Below are positions 44,202 to 53,206 of a DNA stretch of 64,000 bases, one piece after another (position 1 is the stretch's first letter; each line of letters starts with the position of its first letter). The position numbers were made by a program, and so were the translations under genes. Below the pieces are notes generated by a model. It worked only from the letters and a program-made list of their open reading frames with translations. It was not told where the DNA came from and did not search any database. The stretch is taken from positions 124,001 to 188,000 of the forward strand of contig NZ_CANLEA010000014.1 in the NCBI RefSeq assembly GCF_947489565.1, written 5' to 3'. The stretch comes from an uncultured Kordia sp. GTDB taxonomy: Bacteria; Bacteroidota; Bacteroidia; Flavobacteriales; Flavobacteriaceae.

Positions 44202-47200
44202 ATGAAAAAACTATTACTACTCGTAACTCTTTCTTTTACAATACCCAACTTAAATGCACAAACCACCTACACCTACACAGGTACTGGTGATTGGGCAAAT
44301 ACAGGCAATTGGTCGCCCTCTTATCCTGGTACAACTATAGTAGCTGGAGATACTGTAATTATTAACGGAAATATTGTCGAGGCAGATATAATAAATGCTG
44401 GGCACTTAACTATTTCAAGTTCTGGAAGTATTACAACTGGTATTAATTCTGGAATTTCTAATACCGGAACATTAATTAATGAAGGCGCTCTTATTGCGAC
44501 AGAATTTAGTGGGTTTTCTGCCTTTATAAGTACTTCGGGAACACTCTCTAATACAGGAACCATTACTATAGGTTTTGGTTCAAGTGTAGATGTCACGGGA
44601 TCACTTATAAACACTGGAGTAATTGAAATACAACCAGTTGCTAATTTATTTTTTAGTCAAAACGCTACAATAGAAAACTCGGGAACAGGAATTATTAATA
44701 ATAACGGTTCTTTTAACACAGCTGCAACCTTTACTAATATGGCAACAATAAACAATGTTGCCGCGTTAACAAATACTGGAATTTTTACTAATGGTCAACT
44801 ACTAGACATATCGGGTACGTTTACAAATAATGGAACTTTTGTAAATACACAAACAGTAGAAAACACAGGTACTTTTGTAAATAATGACCAGAAAACGGCA
44901 ACAAATAATGGCACTTTTAATAACACGAATAGTGTTACAAATAATGGAATTTTCGTTAATCCTCAAACATTAAACAATACAGGAACCTTTGTAAATAATG
45001 CCACTTTAGAGAATACTTCTCTTTTTAACAACACAGGAACGCTTACTATTGCCGCAACTGGTACTATGCTAAATTTAGGTACCTACACAAATGAAGGTAC
45101 TATAGAAAACAATGGTACTATTACAAATAATGGTACCCTTAATAACCCTCTATTATTTACAAATAATGGTAATTACACAAACAATAATATATTTAATAAT
45201 ACTGGAACCTTAAACTGTAACGGCGCATTTACAAATACGATAGCATTCTCGAACGTAGGAATTATAAATATTGAAACACAAGGAACACTTACTATTTCTC
45301 AAACTATAGACAATCAAGCTACGGGTAGTATAACCAATTCGGGTACCGTAACTATTCCTGCGCTAGGAACACTTAATAATTTTGGTACATTTTCTAACAC
45401 CAATGCAACATTTACAAACGCAGGAACTGTAGTGAATAACACCAATGCAAATTTCGAGGTTACCGATAACACCTCCATGCATTTGTTTAGAAATCAGGCT
45501 ACATTTACAAATCATGGTACGCTTACATTAACACTTGCATCTAGTTCTTCTAATACCAACACAGGAACGATAAATAACACAGGAGTTTTTGATATACCTA
45601 ATAATTTTTATTTTCCTAATCAGGGAACTATTGCAAATCATGGTGTGTTTACTATTAATAGTGTTCTATTTAATGATGGTGTATTCCTTAATACAAATGA
45701 ATTTAATGGATCATATGAAGGTTCTGGGAGTTTTGCAAATGAAGGAATCACAACGGTGGATATAATCATTCGAGATTTTGGTTTACTTACCAATACAGGT
45801 ACCATAATTACTAGAAGTATAGGTATGTATTTTGATAGCCAAACGTTTACCAATGAAGGCATCGTGAAAATTTACGGAGGAGAGACTGGATTTAGGTTAA
45901 GTAGAAAAATAGTAAATAATAATATCATTGAAATATTACCAGATGGCATAGCCGGTCTGTCAAATGATACGTTTATAAATAACGGAACACTATTAAATAG
46001 AGGAACACTTAGCACAATTGCATTTGGTTTTCCTGTTCTTTCTACACTCCATAATTCAGAAACTGGTGTTATAGATAACAGAGCTACTTTAGTCATAGAT
46101 GTATCAGATGATGGCATGTCGACTACCTTAATGCCGTCTACCTTAATCAATGACGGTGCTATTATAAACACAGGTACCTATACTAATAATGGTGCATTAG
46201 TTAATAATGGAACAATTACAAATAGTAACGCACTTAACAATGGAGGCTCCATAACTATTGAGGCTATGGGAACGTTAAGTACTTCTGGCACTACAAGCAA
46301 CCAAGCAACAGGTAGTATAACTAATGCTGGTACAATAACTACGCTCGAATTAGGAACTTTCACGAATGCTGGAACCATCACTATGGATACTATGGGAACG
46401 TTAAGCACTTCTGGTACTACAAATAACCAAGCAACAGCTAGTATAACTAATGCTGGCACAATAACTACGCTCGAATTAGGAACTTTCACGAATACTGGAA
46501 CCATCACTATGGATACTACAGGAACGTTAAGCACTTCTGGTACTACAAATAACCAGGCAACAGCTAGTATAACTAATGCTGGCACAATAACTACGCTCGA
46601 ATTAGGAACTTTTACGAATGCTGGAACCATCACTATGGATACTACAGGAACGTTAAGTACTTCTGGTACTGCAAGTAACCAAGCTACGGGTAGCATAACC
46701 AATTCTGGAACCGTAACTACGCTCGCATTAGGTACACTTAATAATTTTGGTACATTTTCTAACACCAATGCAACATTTACAAACGCAGGAACTGTAGTGA
46801 ATAACACCAATGCAAATTTCGAGGTTACCGATAACACCTCCATGCATTTGTTTAGAAATCAGGCTACATTTACAAATCATGGTACGCTTACATTAACACT
46901 TGCATCTAGTCCTTCTAATACCAACACAGGAACGATAAATAACACAGGAGTTTTTGATATACCTAATAATTTTCATTTTCCTAATCAGGGAACTATTGCA
47001 AATCATGGTGTGTTTACTATTAATGGTGTTCTATTTAATGATGGTGTATTCCTTAATACAAATGAATTTAATGGATCATATGAAGGTTCTGGGAGTTTTG
47101 CAAATGAAGGAATCACAACGGGGTCTATAATCATTCTAGATTTTGGTTTACTTACCAATACAGGTACCATAATTACTAGAAGTATAGGTATGTATTTTGA

Positions 47201-48821
47201 TAGCCAAACGTTTACCAATGAAGGCATCGTGAAAATTTACGGAGGAGAGACTGGATTTAGGTTAAGTAGAAAAATAGTAAATAATAATATCATTGAAATA
47301 TTACCAGATGGCATAGCCGGTATGGGAAATGATACGTTTATAAATAACGGAACACTATTAAATAGAGGAACACTTAGCACAATTGCATTTGGTTTTCCTG
47401 TTCTTTCTACACTCCATAATTCAGAAACTGGCGTTATAGATAACAGAGCTACTTTAGTCATAGATGTATCAGATGATGGCATGTCGACTACCTTAATGCC
47501 GTCTACCTTAATCAATGACGGTGCTATTATAAACACAGGTACCTATACTAATAATGGTGCATTAGTTAATAATGGAACGTTTACCAATAATAGTATATTT
47601 GATAATTTAGGAACATTTAGTAATCCAGGGACACTTTCTGGAATCAACACAAGTCATACCCAAGATTTTACAAATGCAGGTACGTTAAGTCCTGGTAATT
47701 CTCCTGGTACCTATACTTTCAATAACAATTATTCAGCACAAACAACTGCTAACTTACAAATAGAATTAGAAAATGCTACCACATTCGATATCGTAACAGT
47801 AACTGGCACAGCAGCTATAAACGGTACACTAGAGGTTACTTTATTAGATAATTATTCACCAATAGTAGGCGATACTTTTACAATTTTAACAGCAGGTAAC
47901 ATTTCAGGAACTTTTGATACAATAAACTTGCCAGCAGGTTACAATTGGGATGTTAGGTATACAGCAACAGAAGTTATTTTAGAAATAATTCCAATTACTG
48001 TAAGTCCAGTAGTCTTTTTACAAGGCGCTTTACTATCTAATGGAAATACAAGCGTAATGCGAGACGATTTAAGGTCTTTAGGTTATTTACCAACGACATC
48101 ACCATATACAGATGGCTTAACTTGTGATGCATCGGTATTTAATACTGGAGGAACTAACGGAACAGGTAATACAAATAATGATATTGTAGATTGGGTTTGG
48201 GTAGAATTGCGTGATGCTACAGATAACACCTTAGTAATTGATGGGCAGTCTGCTTTATTACAGCGTGATGGTGATGTTGTAAGTATAGATGGTATATCTG
48301 TAGTAAGCTTTAATCAAGCAAGTGGTAATTATTATTTAGCAATTAAACATCGGAATCACTTAGCCGTTATGACAACAAATACAATAACTTTAAACAGAAC
48401 AGCCACAACTATAAACTTTACAGAATCCACTACTCCAATTACCTTTGGTACAAATGCGCAAGCAACTGTGATGTTACCATTACTTACTAGATCCGTATCT
48501 ACAAATTCGCCAGAATCAAATAATGTTTTAGCACTTTGGGCAGGAAATGCAAATGGAGATCAATTAGTGCAATATTCAGGAACGAGTCCTGATTCGCCAA
48601 ATATTTTATCAAACGTACTAAACGATGCTGGAAACTTTTTAAACTTCCCAACGTATTCGGTTTCAGGTTATAATACAAATGATATTGATATGAATGGAAG
48701 TACGCAGTATAGTGGAACAGCACCAGACACACCATTTATATTACAAAACGTACTAGCGCATCCTGGAAATTTCTTGAATTTTAGTACGTATCCAATAGAA
48801 GAACAATTACCAGAGAATTAA
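44202..48821 (+). CDS. Giant Asn/Thr-rich adhesin with internal duplications and shared C-terminal module
   Basis: 1539 residues with a signal peptide (MKKLLLLVTLSFTIPNLNAQ). The body is built of short strands of the form NxGTxTNNGTxxN, as expected for a right-handed beta-helix or stacked-strand adhesin. An almost exact duplication (45366-46212 and 46731-47577, offset 1365 bp) is joined by four 126-bp repeats (46265-46730). After an autotransporter-like strand-rich stretch (SPGNSPGTYTFNNNY, about 47690) the C-terminal 270 residues from about 48000 are the same module as in the proteins ending at 9459 and 12874, finishing EQLPEN. It probably acts at the cell surface in attachment. No enzyme motif. 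Confidence 0.8.
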   Translation: MKKLLLLVTLSFTIPNLNAQTTYTYTGTGDWANTGNWSPSYPGTTIVAGDTVIINGNIVEADIINAGHLTISSSGSITTGINSGISNTGTLINEGALIATEFSGFSAFISTSGTLSNTGTITIGFGSSVDVTGSLINTGVIEIQPVANLFFSQNATIENSGTGIINNNGSFNTAATFTNMATINNVAALTNTGIFTNGQLLDISGTFTNNGTFVNTQTVENTGTFVNNDQKTATNNGTFNNTNSVTNNGIFVNPQTLNNTGTFVNNATLENTSLFNNTGTLTIAATGTMLNLGTYTNEGTIENNGTITNNGTLNNPLLFTNNGNYTNNNIFNNTGTLNCNGAFTNTIAFSNVGIINIETQGTLTISQTIDNQATGSITNSGTVTIPALGTLNNFGTFSNTNATFTNAGTVVNNTNANFEVTDNTSMHLFRNQATFTNHGTLTLTLASSSSNTNTGTINNTGVFDIPNNFYFPNQGTIANHGVFTINSVLFNDGVFLNTNEFNGSYEGSGSFANEGITTVDIIIRDFGLLTNTGTIITRSIGMYFDSQTFTNEGIVKIYGGETGFRLSRKIVNNNIIEILPDGIAGLSNDTFINNGTLLNRGTLSTIAFGFPVLSTLHNSETGVIDNRATLVIDVSDDGMSTTLMPSTLINDGAIINTGTYTNNGALVNNGTITNSNALNNGGSITIEAMGTLSTSGTTSNQATGSITNAGTITTLELGTFTNAGTITMDTMGTLSTSGTTNNQATASITNAGTITTLELGTFTNTGTITMDTTGTLSTSGTTNNQATASITNAGTITTLELGTFTNAGTITMDTTGTLSTSGTASNQATGSITNSGTVTTLALGTLNNFGTFSNTNATFTNAGTVVNNTNANFEVTDNTSMHLFRNQATFTNHGTLTLTLASSPSNTNTGTINNTGVFDIPNNFHFPNQGTIANHGVFTINGVLFNDGVFLNTNEFNGSYEGSGSFANEGITTGSIIILDFGLLTNTGTIITRSIGMYFDSQTFTNEGIVKIYGGETGFRLSRKIVNNNIIEILPDGIAGMGNDTFINNGTLLNRGTLSTIAFGFPVLSTLHNSETGVIDNRATLVIDVSDDGMSTTLMPSTLINDGAIINTGTYTNNGALVNNGTFTNNSIFDNLGTFSNPGTLSGINTSHTQDFTNAGTLSPGNSPGTYTFNNNYSAQTTANLQIELENATTFDIVTVTGTAAINGTLEVTLLDNYSPIVGDTFTILTAGNISGTFDTINLPAGYNWDVRYTATEVILEIIPITVSPVVFLQGALLSNGNTSVMRDDLRSLGYLPTTSPYTDGLTCDASVFNTGGTNGTGNTNNDIVDWVWVELRDATDNTLVIDGQSALLQRDGDVVSIDGISVVSFNQASGNYYLAIKHRNHLAVMTTNTITLNRTATTINFTESTTPITFGTNAQATVMLPLLTRSVSTNSPESNNVLALWAGNANGDQLVQYSGTSPDSPNILSNVLNDAGNFLNFPTYSVSGYNTNDIDMNGSTQYSGTAPDTPFILQNVLAHPGNFLNFSTYPIEEQLPEN
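45366..47577 (+). repeat. Large internal direct duplication, offset 1365 bp
   Basis: 45366-46212 and 46731-47577 (about 850 bp each) match at nearly every base, with only scattered substitutions. The unit is in frame, adding 455 codons between copies. Confidence 0.93.
46265..46730 (+). repeat. 126-bp tandem coding repeats (four copies)
   Basis: The marker AACGTTAAG recurs at 46271, 46397, 46523 and 46649, exactly 126 bp (42 codons) apart. Units differ by a few bases and lie between the two arms of the larger duplication. Confidence 0.93.
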
Positions 48822-48850
48822 ACTAAATTCTTATTATTAATCAATAAAAC

Positions 48851-48878
48851 GTCTAGACTTAAAGTTTGGACTTTTTTT
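48851..48878 (+). terminator. Rho-independent terminator after the giant adhesin
   Basis: GTCTAGACT-TAA-AGTTTGGAC with two wobble pairs, then seven Ts. Confidence 0.75.
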
Positions 48879-48898
48879 ATTGAAAAAAAATAAAAGAA

Positions 48899-48930
48899 TT
48901 GGCTGTCAAAACAGATTATTGTTATTTTTG
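48899..48930 (+). promoter_or_regulatory. Promoter of the glutamate-synthase-like gene
   Basis: TTG at 48899-48901 and TATTTTTG at 48923-48930, separated by 21 bp, fit the Bacteroidetes TTG/TAnnTTTG promoter. The ATG follows at 48950. Confidence 0.65.
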
Positions 48931-48949
48931 AGCAAACCTTTTAAAAACT

Positions 48950-50500
48950 ATGGATACGATTCTTACTTTTCTTGACTCAATTTCTTGGTGGATGTGGATT
49001 ATTGTTGTGTTACTTATTATTGCTATTCGCGATATTTTACAAAGAAAACATACCATTAGTCATAACTTCCCTATCGTAGGACATATTCGTTATATGTTTG
49101 AAAGTATTGGTCCAGAAATTCGCCAGTATTTTGTAGCAAATAATCGCGAAGAATTACCTTTTAACCGTATTGAACGCGGTTGGATTTATGCGTCTGCAAA
49201 AAAACAAAACAATTACGAAGGTTTTGGAACCGATAGAGATATTTATGCACATCATCATATGTTTATTAATAATGCCATGATGCCGTATAAAGTTCCAGAA
49301 AATCATCCAAATGCTGTAGATAAATCTTTTCTGCCATGTGCAAAAGTGATGGGCGAATTCAACAAAAGAAAACGTCCATATCGTCCAGCATCTGTCATTA
49401 ATATTTCTGCAATGAGTTTTGGTTCTCTTTCTGCCAAAGCGGTAGAATCTATGAATAAAGGTGTAAAAATGGCAAATGCTTATCACAATACTGGTGAAGG
49501 TGGTTTGTCTCCATATCATAGTCACGGTGGCGATGTTGTTTTTCACTTCGGAACAGGATATTTTGGCGTACGTGCCGATGATGGTGGTTTTTCTATGGAA
49601 AAAATGGTGAAGTTGGTACAAGATAATCCTTTTGTCAGAGCGATTGAAGTCAAATTATCACAAGGAGCAAAACCTGGAAAAGGTGGTGTTTTACCAGGAA
49701 AAAAGATCACACCTGAAATTGCTAAAATTAGAGGTGTTGAAGTTGGAAAAGATGTATTGTCTCCTCCAAATCATAAAGCATTTTCGACAGTGCCAGAATT
49801 GGTTGATTTTGTTGAAGCCATTGCGGAAGCTACAGGTTTACCAGTAGGAATTAAAGCAGCAATCGGAAAATTAGAACAATGGGAAGAATTGGCAGATATT
49901 ATGAAAACGACTGGAAAAGGTCCCGATTTTATTACCGTTGACGGTGGTGAAGGTGGAACTGGAGCAGCGCCGCCAAGTTTTGCCGATCACGTATCTTTAC
50001 CTTGGGTTTATGGTTTTGCAGATTTGTATAAATTATTCCAACAGAAAGGTTTAGCAGAACGTATTGTTTGGGTTGGAAGTGGAAAGTTAGGATTTCCAGC
50101 CAAAGCAGCAATGGCTTTTTCTATGGGTGTTGATTGTATCAATGTGGCACGTGAAGCTATGATGAGTATTGGTTGTATTCAGGCACAAATATGTCATACA
50201 AACAAATGTCCTGCAGGAGTTGCCACACAAAGTAAATGGTTACAAAACGGAATTGATCCGACGTTGAAATCTGTACGATTGGCGCAATATTTTAAAACTT
50301 TTCGAAAGGAGTTTGTGGAAATCACACATGCGGCTGGTTATGAGCATCCATGTCAATTTAAAATGACAGATATTAAGATGAATGTAGACGATCAGAATCT
50401 ATCCAAAAACTTAGATAATACCTATAAATATCAAAAAACTCCTGTTCCTTTTGACGGAATGGAATCGTTAAAAACATGTGAGCATTTAGGCGGAAAATAA
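48950..50500 (+). CDS. FMN-binding glutamate-synthase-like protein, membrane-anchored
   Basis: 516 residues. An N-terminal transmembrane helix (about 14-27; WWMWIIVVLLIIAI) is followed by the glutamate synthase central/FMN TIM-barrel: NISAMSFGSLSAKAVESMNKG, HNTGEGGLSPYH, VKLSQGAKPGKGG, DGGEGGTGAAPPSFADHV and the cysteine cluster CIQAQICHTNKCPAGVATQ typical of a 3Fe-4S site. It lacks the amidotransferase domain of GltB, so it is not a full glutamate synthase. Such stand-alone proteins are widespread and their reaction is not settled. It is transcribed alone from a good promoter. Confidence 0.9.
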   Translation: MDTILTFLDSISWWMWIIVVLLIIAIRDILQRKHTISHNFPIVGHIRYMFESIGPEIRQYFVANNREELPFNRIERGWIYASAKKQNNYEGFGTDRDIYAHHHMFINNAMMPYKVPENHPNAVDKSFLPCAKVMGEFNKRKRPYRPASVINISAMSFGSLSAKAVESMNKGVKMANAYHNTGEGGLSPYHSHGGDVVFHFGTGYFGVRADDGGFSMEKMVKLVQDNPFVRAIEVKLSQGAKPGKGGVLPGKKITPEIAKIRGVEVGKDVLSPPNHKAFSTVPELVDFVEAIAEATGLPVGIKAAIGKLEQWEELADIMKTTGKGPDFITVDGGEGGTGAAPPSFADHVSLPWVYGFADLYKLFQQKGLAERIVWVGSGKLGFPAKAAMAFSMGVDCINVAREAMMSIGCIQAQICHTNKCPAGVATQSKWLQNGIDPTLKSVRLAQYFKTFRKEFVEITHAAGYEHPCQFKMTDIKMNVDDQNLSKNLDNTYKYQKTPVPFDGMESLKTCEHLGGK

Positions 50501-50545
50501 GCTATTGATATACAAAGTTTCTGACTATTTTATGATGAATGAAGG

Positions 50546-51058
50546 TTATATGCGGCGAATTTCTGTGCGCTTTTCGTGATTTCTACCTTTGTATTTGACT
50601 AAGTGTACTTCAATTTCTTTTTCGTTTAGAAATGTTGCGTTTTCGACACGTTCCAGGTTTTTATAGTTGAAAAGTCTGGTTTGTAATGTCGCTAAGTCTG
50701 TAATTTTAATCACATCGCTGTAGACTTCCATGAGCTTGTTACACTGAAAGCTATTCCCTATGAATGAAACTGTTGAAATTCGTTCGTAGATAAGGTCATG
50801 TATCTCAAGTATATCTAAATGTATTAGTTTTGCGGTTCCTTCTACAGGTATGTATACATATCCAAAGCCTTCCTGTTGCCAATGATCTATTCTTTCATTG
50901 ATATAATTCCAATTGTTGGAGAATAATTTTTCATTGATGTTTGTATTGTTGTACAGTACATTTACTTTCCATAATGATCTTCCATTATTTGGTTCTGCAT
51001 GCCCTACGATGTCTACTACTAGTGTTCCGTTGGTTGTTTTTTTAGATACTGTATCCAC
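50546..51058 (-). CDS. Hypothetical protein
   Basis: 170 residues. The start appears to be GTG (51056-51058); no ATG is available before the conserved-looking region. There is no signal peptide or membrane segment. The middle (NNWNYINERIDHWQQEGFGYVYIPVEG) and C-terminus (LNEKEIEVHLVKYKGRNHEKRTEI) are mixed alpha/beta. Family not recognised. It follows the next gene upstream (51080-51562) by 21 bases and is probably co-transcribed with it. Confidence 0.6.
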   Translation of the reverse strand: MDTVSKKTTNGTLVVDIVGHAEPNNGRSLWKVNVLYNNTNINEKLFSNNWNYINERIDHWQQEGFGYVYIPVEGTAKLIHLDILEIHDLIYERISTVSFIGNSFQCNKLMEVYSDVIKITDLATLQTRLFNYKNLERVENATFLNEKEIEVHLVKYKGRNHEKRTEIRRI

Positions 51059-51079
51059 AATTTATATTGTTTTTATATG

Positions 51080-51562
51080 CTATAACTCTTCGCCCAATTC
51101 TTCCAAATCAAGTGTAAAATCATATTGTAAATCTTCATGCAGGGTTTTAATTGCTTTTTTTGCCATAGCTAATTGCCGTTCGTATATATTCATCATTTGA
51201 ATGCTTTTTTGATGTCGCGGCTTTAATTCTTTCAACTTTGCACAAAAATGTAGTAAAATGGCAGCTTCGGTTTCTTTCTTTTTAGAATATCTGATATATT
51301 TTTTGAGCGTTCGCAGAATTTTTCGCGTACTCTTTTTGACATAATATAAACTGTCGTGATTTAGTTTTGAAAAAGCTTCATCCGTTTCCTCTTGCACAGA
51401 TTGAATATACGCATCTTCATCATGAGAATCGAAAAGTAAGTACGTAAGCAGTTCTTTATTTTCTTTTTTAAACTTTGCTAATTTCAAGCAGATTTCCATC
51501 AATTCTTGATGTGAATGATCTTTCAATTCTTTTTTTAGTACGGAAACTGTGACTGCTTTCAT
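51080..51562 (-). CDS. Conserved helical hypothetical protein
   Basis: 160 residues, almost entirely alpha-helical and highly charged (Lys/Glu), with KKELKDHSHQELMEICLKLAKFKKENKELLTYLLFD at the start. It is a type found widely in Flavobacteriia but without a known function. No signal peptide or catalytic motif is seen. It is the first gene of a probable two-gene leftward operon with 50546-51058, divergent from 51653. Confidence 0.7.
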   Translation of the reverse strand: MKAVTVSVLKKELKDHSHQELMEICLKLAKFKKENKELLTYLLFDSHDEDAYIQSVQEETDEAFSKLNHDSLYYVKKSTRKILRTLKKYIRYSKKKETEAAILLHFCAKLKELKPRHQKSIQMMNIYERQLAMAKKAIKTLHEDLQYDFTLDLEELGEEL

Positions 51563-51652
51563 GTCTGTGAATGATTTTGCCGTAATTTAAACAATAAATC
51601 TTTATTTGTCTAGTTAGTTAAAACGTATTATGTTTGCTAAAAATGCTATTTT

Positions 51653-52177
51653 ATGGAAGACAAAATTTTTGACTTGTTAATGTATTCAATTCCTGCCATT
51701 ATTACGGGCGGACTCGCTTATTTTTTCTTTAGAGATCACATGTCAAATGAAGACAAAAGAAGACGTTATTTATTGCATAAAGATGCTCAGAAAGAAGCAT
51801 TGCCAATACGTTTTCAAGCGTACGAACGTCTTTCATTATTTTTAGAACGCATCGCTCCAGCTAAATTATTGATTCGTGTTTCACCAAATTCTACCAATAA
51901 AGAAGATTACGAACGCTTGTTGATTATGAGCATCGAACAAGAGTTTGATCACAATTTGTCGCAACAAATATATATGAGCGATCAATGTTGGAATATTATC
52001 ATTGCAGCAAAAAATACCACCATACAACTGATTCGTAAAGCAGGATTGTCTGACAAAGTAACTTCTGCCGATAAATTACGAGAAGTGATTCTCACAGAAA
52101 TGATGGAGCAAGAATCACCAAGTAGCACAGCTTTATCTTTTATTAAAAAAGAAGTTGGCGATATTTTAAATCCTTAA
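51653..52177 (+). CDS. Membrane-anchored conserved hypothetical protein
   Basis: 174 residues: one N-terminal transmembrane helix (about 9-26; MYSIPAIITGGLAYFFF), a basic stretch (EDKRRRYLLHKDAQKEALP), then a helical soluble domain (RFQAYERLSLFLERIAP...LREVILTEMM) that should face the cytoplasm. It is a recurring Bacteroidetes family of unknown function. It stands alone, divergent from 51080-51562 and convergent with the T9SS protein at 52198. Confidence 0.7.
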   Translation: MEDKIFDLLMYSIPAIITGGLAYFFFRDHMSNEDKRRRYLLHKDAQKEALPIRFQAYERLSLFLERIAPAKLLIRVSPNSTNKEDYERLLIMSIEQEFDHNLSQQIYMSDQCWNIIIAAKNTTIQLIRKAGLSDKVTSADKLREVILTEMMEQESPSSTALSFIKKEVGDILNP

Positions 52178-52197
52178 AATTATTTAAGTTTAGAATC

Positions 52198-53103
52198 TTA
52201 GTTTTTGGCAATCTTAAAGGTTTTGCTCCTGTTTTGAGTATCCTTAAGTGTAACAAAATACAATCCGCTTTGAAGTTGTGACATGTCAACAGTTTCAAAT
52301 TGACTTTTCTGTTGTAGCATAAGCTGTCCTTGTACAGAATAGATTTCAAGCGATTTTATAGCAGATGTATTGTTTATGTTTAAAGTATTGCTAGTAGGAT
52401 TTGGATATAATTGTACATCGCTAAAAGCAAACTCCGTTGTACTCAATAATGTTTGCGATTCTATATAAAGAGGTTCTGCTACTTCAATCACAGCAGTATA
52501 CACATCCAAATCAGCTTTCAAGAGTGTTGCATCACATTCACAAGCAATTCCATAAGATCTTAGCAGTGAATTAGTCATAGATGACGGAAACAGTTGTCGG
52601 TAAAAGTATACATTATGTGTTACAAATATTGCGTTCAATCCAGTATCATTTGTGGTAATAACGCCATTACTAGTTCCCGTTGGTATTCCTATGGATACAT
52701 CGTTAATTTTTATATATAATTCATTATAGGAATAGCGATCATCCAAAGGATATGCATTTTTGATGACAGAAGAATATGCTAATAATTCTGTTGCTAATTG
52801 ATTATTATCGCAATTGTTACACACAACCAACGTCCTATTTCCTAACAAATTAGGATCCATAAACGTACTTTCTATATCATCATACGCAGTAACATTATTG
52901 CCCATTAATATGGCATTCAGTCCCGCATCATTGGAATAATCTGTGGCACCAGCAGGCATATTGTAATAATAGGTTGGTGCGCCAATATAAGCGCCTATAG
53001 TTGGACTTTCATCCATCAATTCTATTTGAACGTACTTATATTGACCAAATGAAAGTTGAAAAATGCAAAATAATAACGTGGTAAGTGTAATTTTTTGGTT
53101 CAT
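52198..53103 (-). CDS. Secreted protein with T9SS type A sorting domain
   Basis: 301 residues: a signal peptide (MNQKITLTTLLFCIFQLSFG), a middle region of about 210 residues with a twice-repeated pattern (NDAGLNAILMGNNVTAYD and NDTGLNAIFVTHNVYFYR) containing CDNCDN and CECD cysteines, and a C-terminal type A sorting domain (VQLYPNPTSNTLNIN, then IYSVQGQLM and LQSGLYFVTL). It is exported by the Type IX system and probably cell-surface attached. The repeated halves suggest a two-lobed binding protein. No enzyme family is recognised. Confidence 0.82.
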   Translation of the reverse strand: MNQKITLTTLLFCIFQLSFGQYKYVQIELMDESPTIGAYIGAPTYYYNMPAGATDYSNDAGLNAILMGNNVTAYDDIESTFMDPNLLGNRTLVVCNNCDNNQLATELLAYSSVIKNAYPLDDRYSYNELYIKINDVSIGIPTGTSNGVITTNDTGLNAIFVTHNVYFYRQLFPSSMTNSLLRSYGIACECDATLLKADLDVYTAVIEVAEPLYIESQTLLSTTEFAFSDVQLYPNPTSNTLNINNTSAIKSLEIYSVQGQLMLQQKSQFETVDMSQLQSGLYFVTLKDTQNRSKTFKIAKN

Positions 53104-53206
53104 AGCTGGTAATTTTTATTTTAAAAATACTAAAATTTCCGATTCAACAAACGAAATGATCAATTGTATTGTTAGAAATTAAGCAAAATGCCGTACTACT
53201 ACGTAT

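Noticed and set aside
46265-46730. Regular 126-bp repeats that could be taken for a CRISPR array
   Set aside because: The whole unit repeats, without unique spacers, stays in frame and encodes the adhesin.
46178-46843. A 221-codon minus-strand open frame rich in Val/Pro within the giant adhesin, and similar long antisense frames at 4281-4991 and 6048-6653
   Set aside because: They mirror repetitive plus-strand coding sequence, have no family-like features or start signals, and repeat with the same period as the sense repeats.
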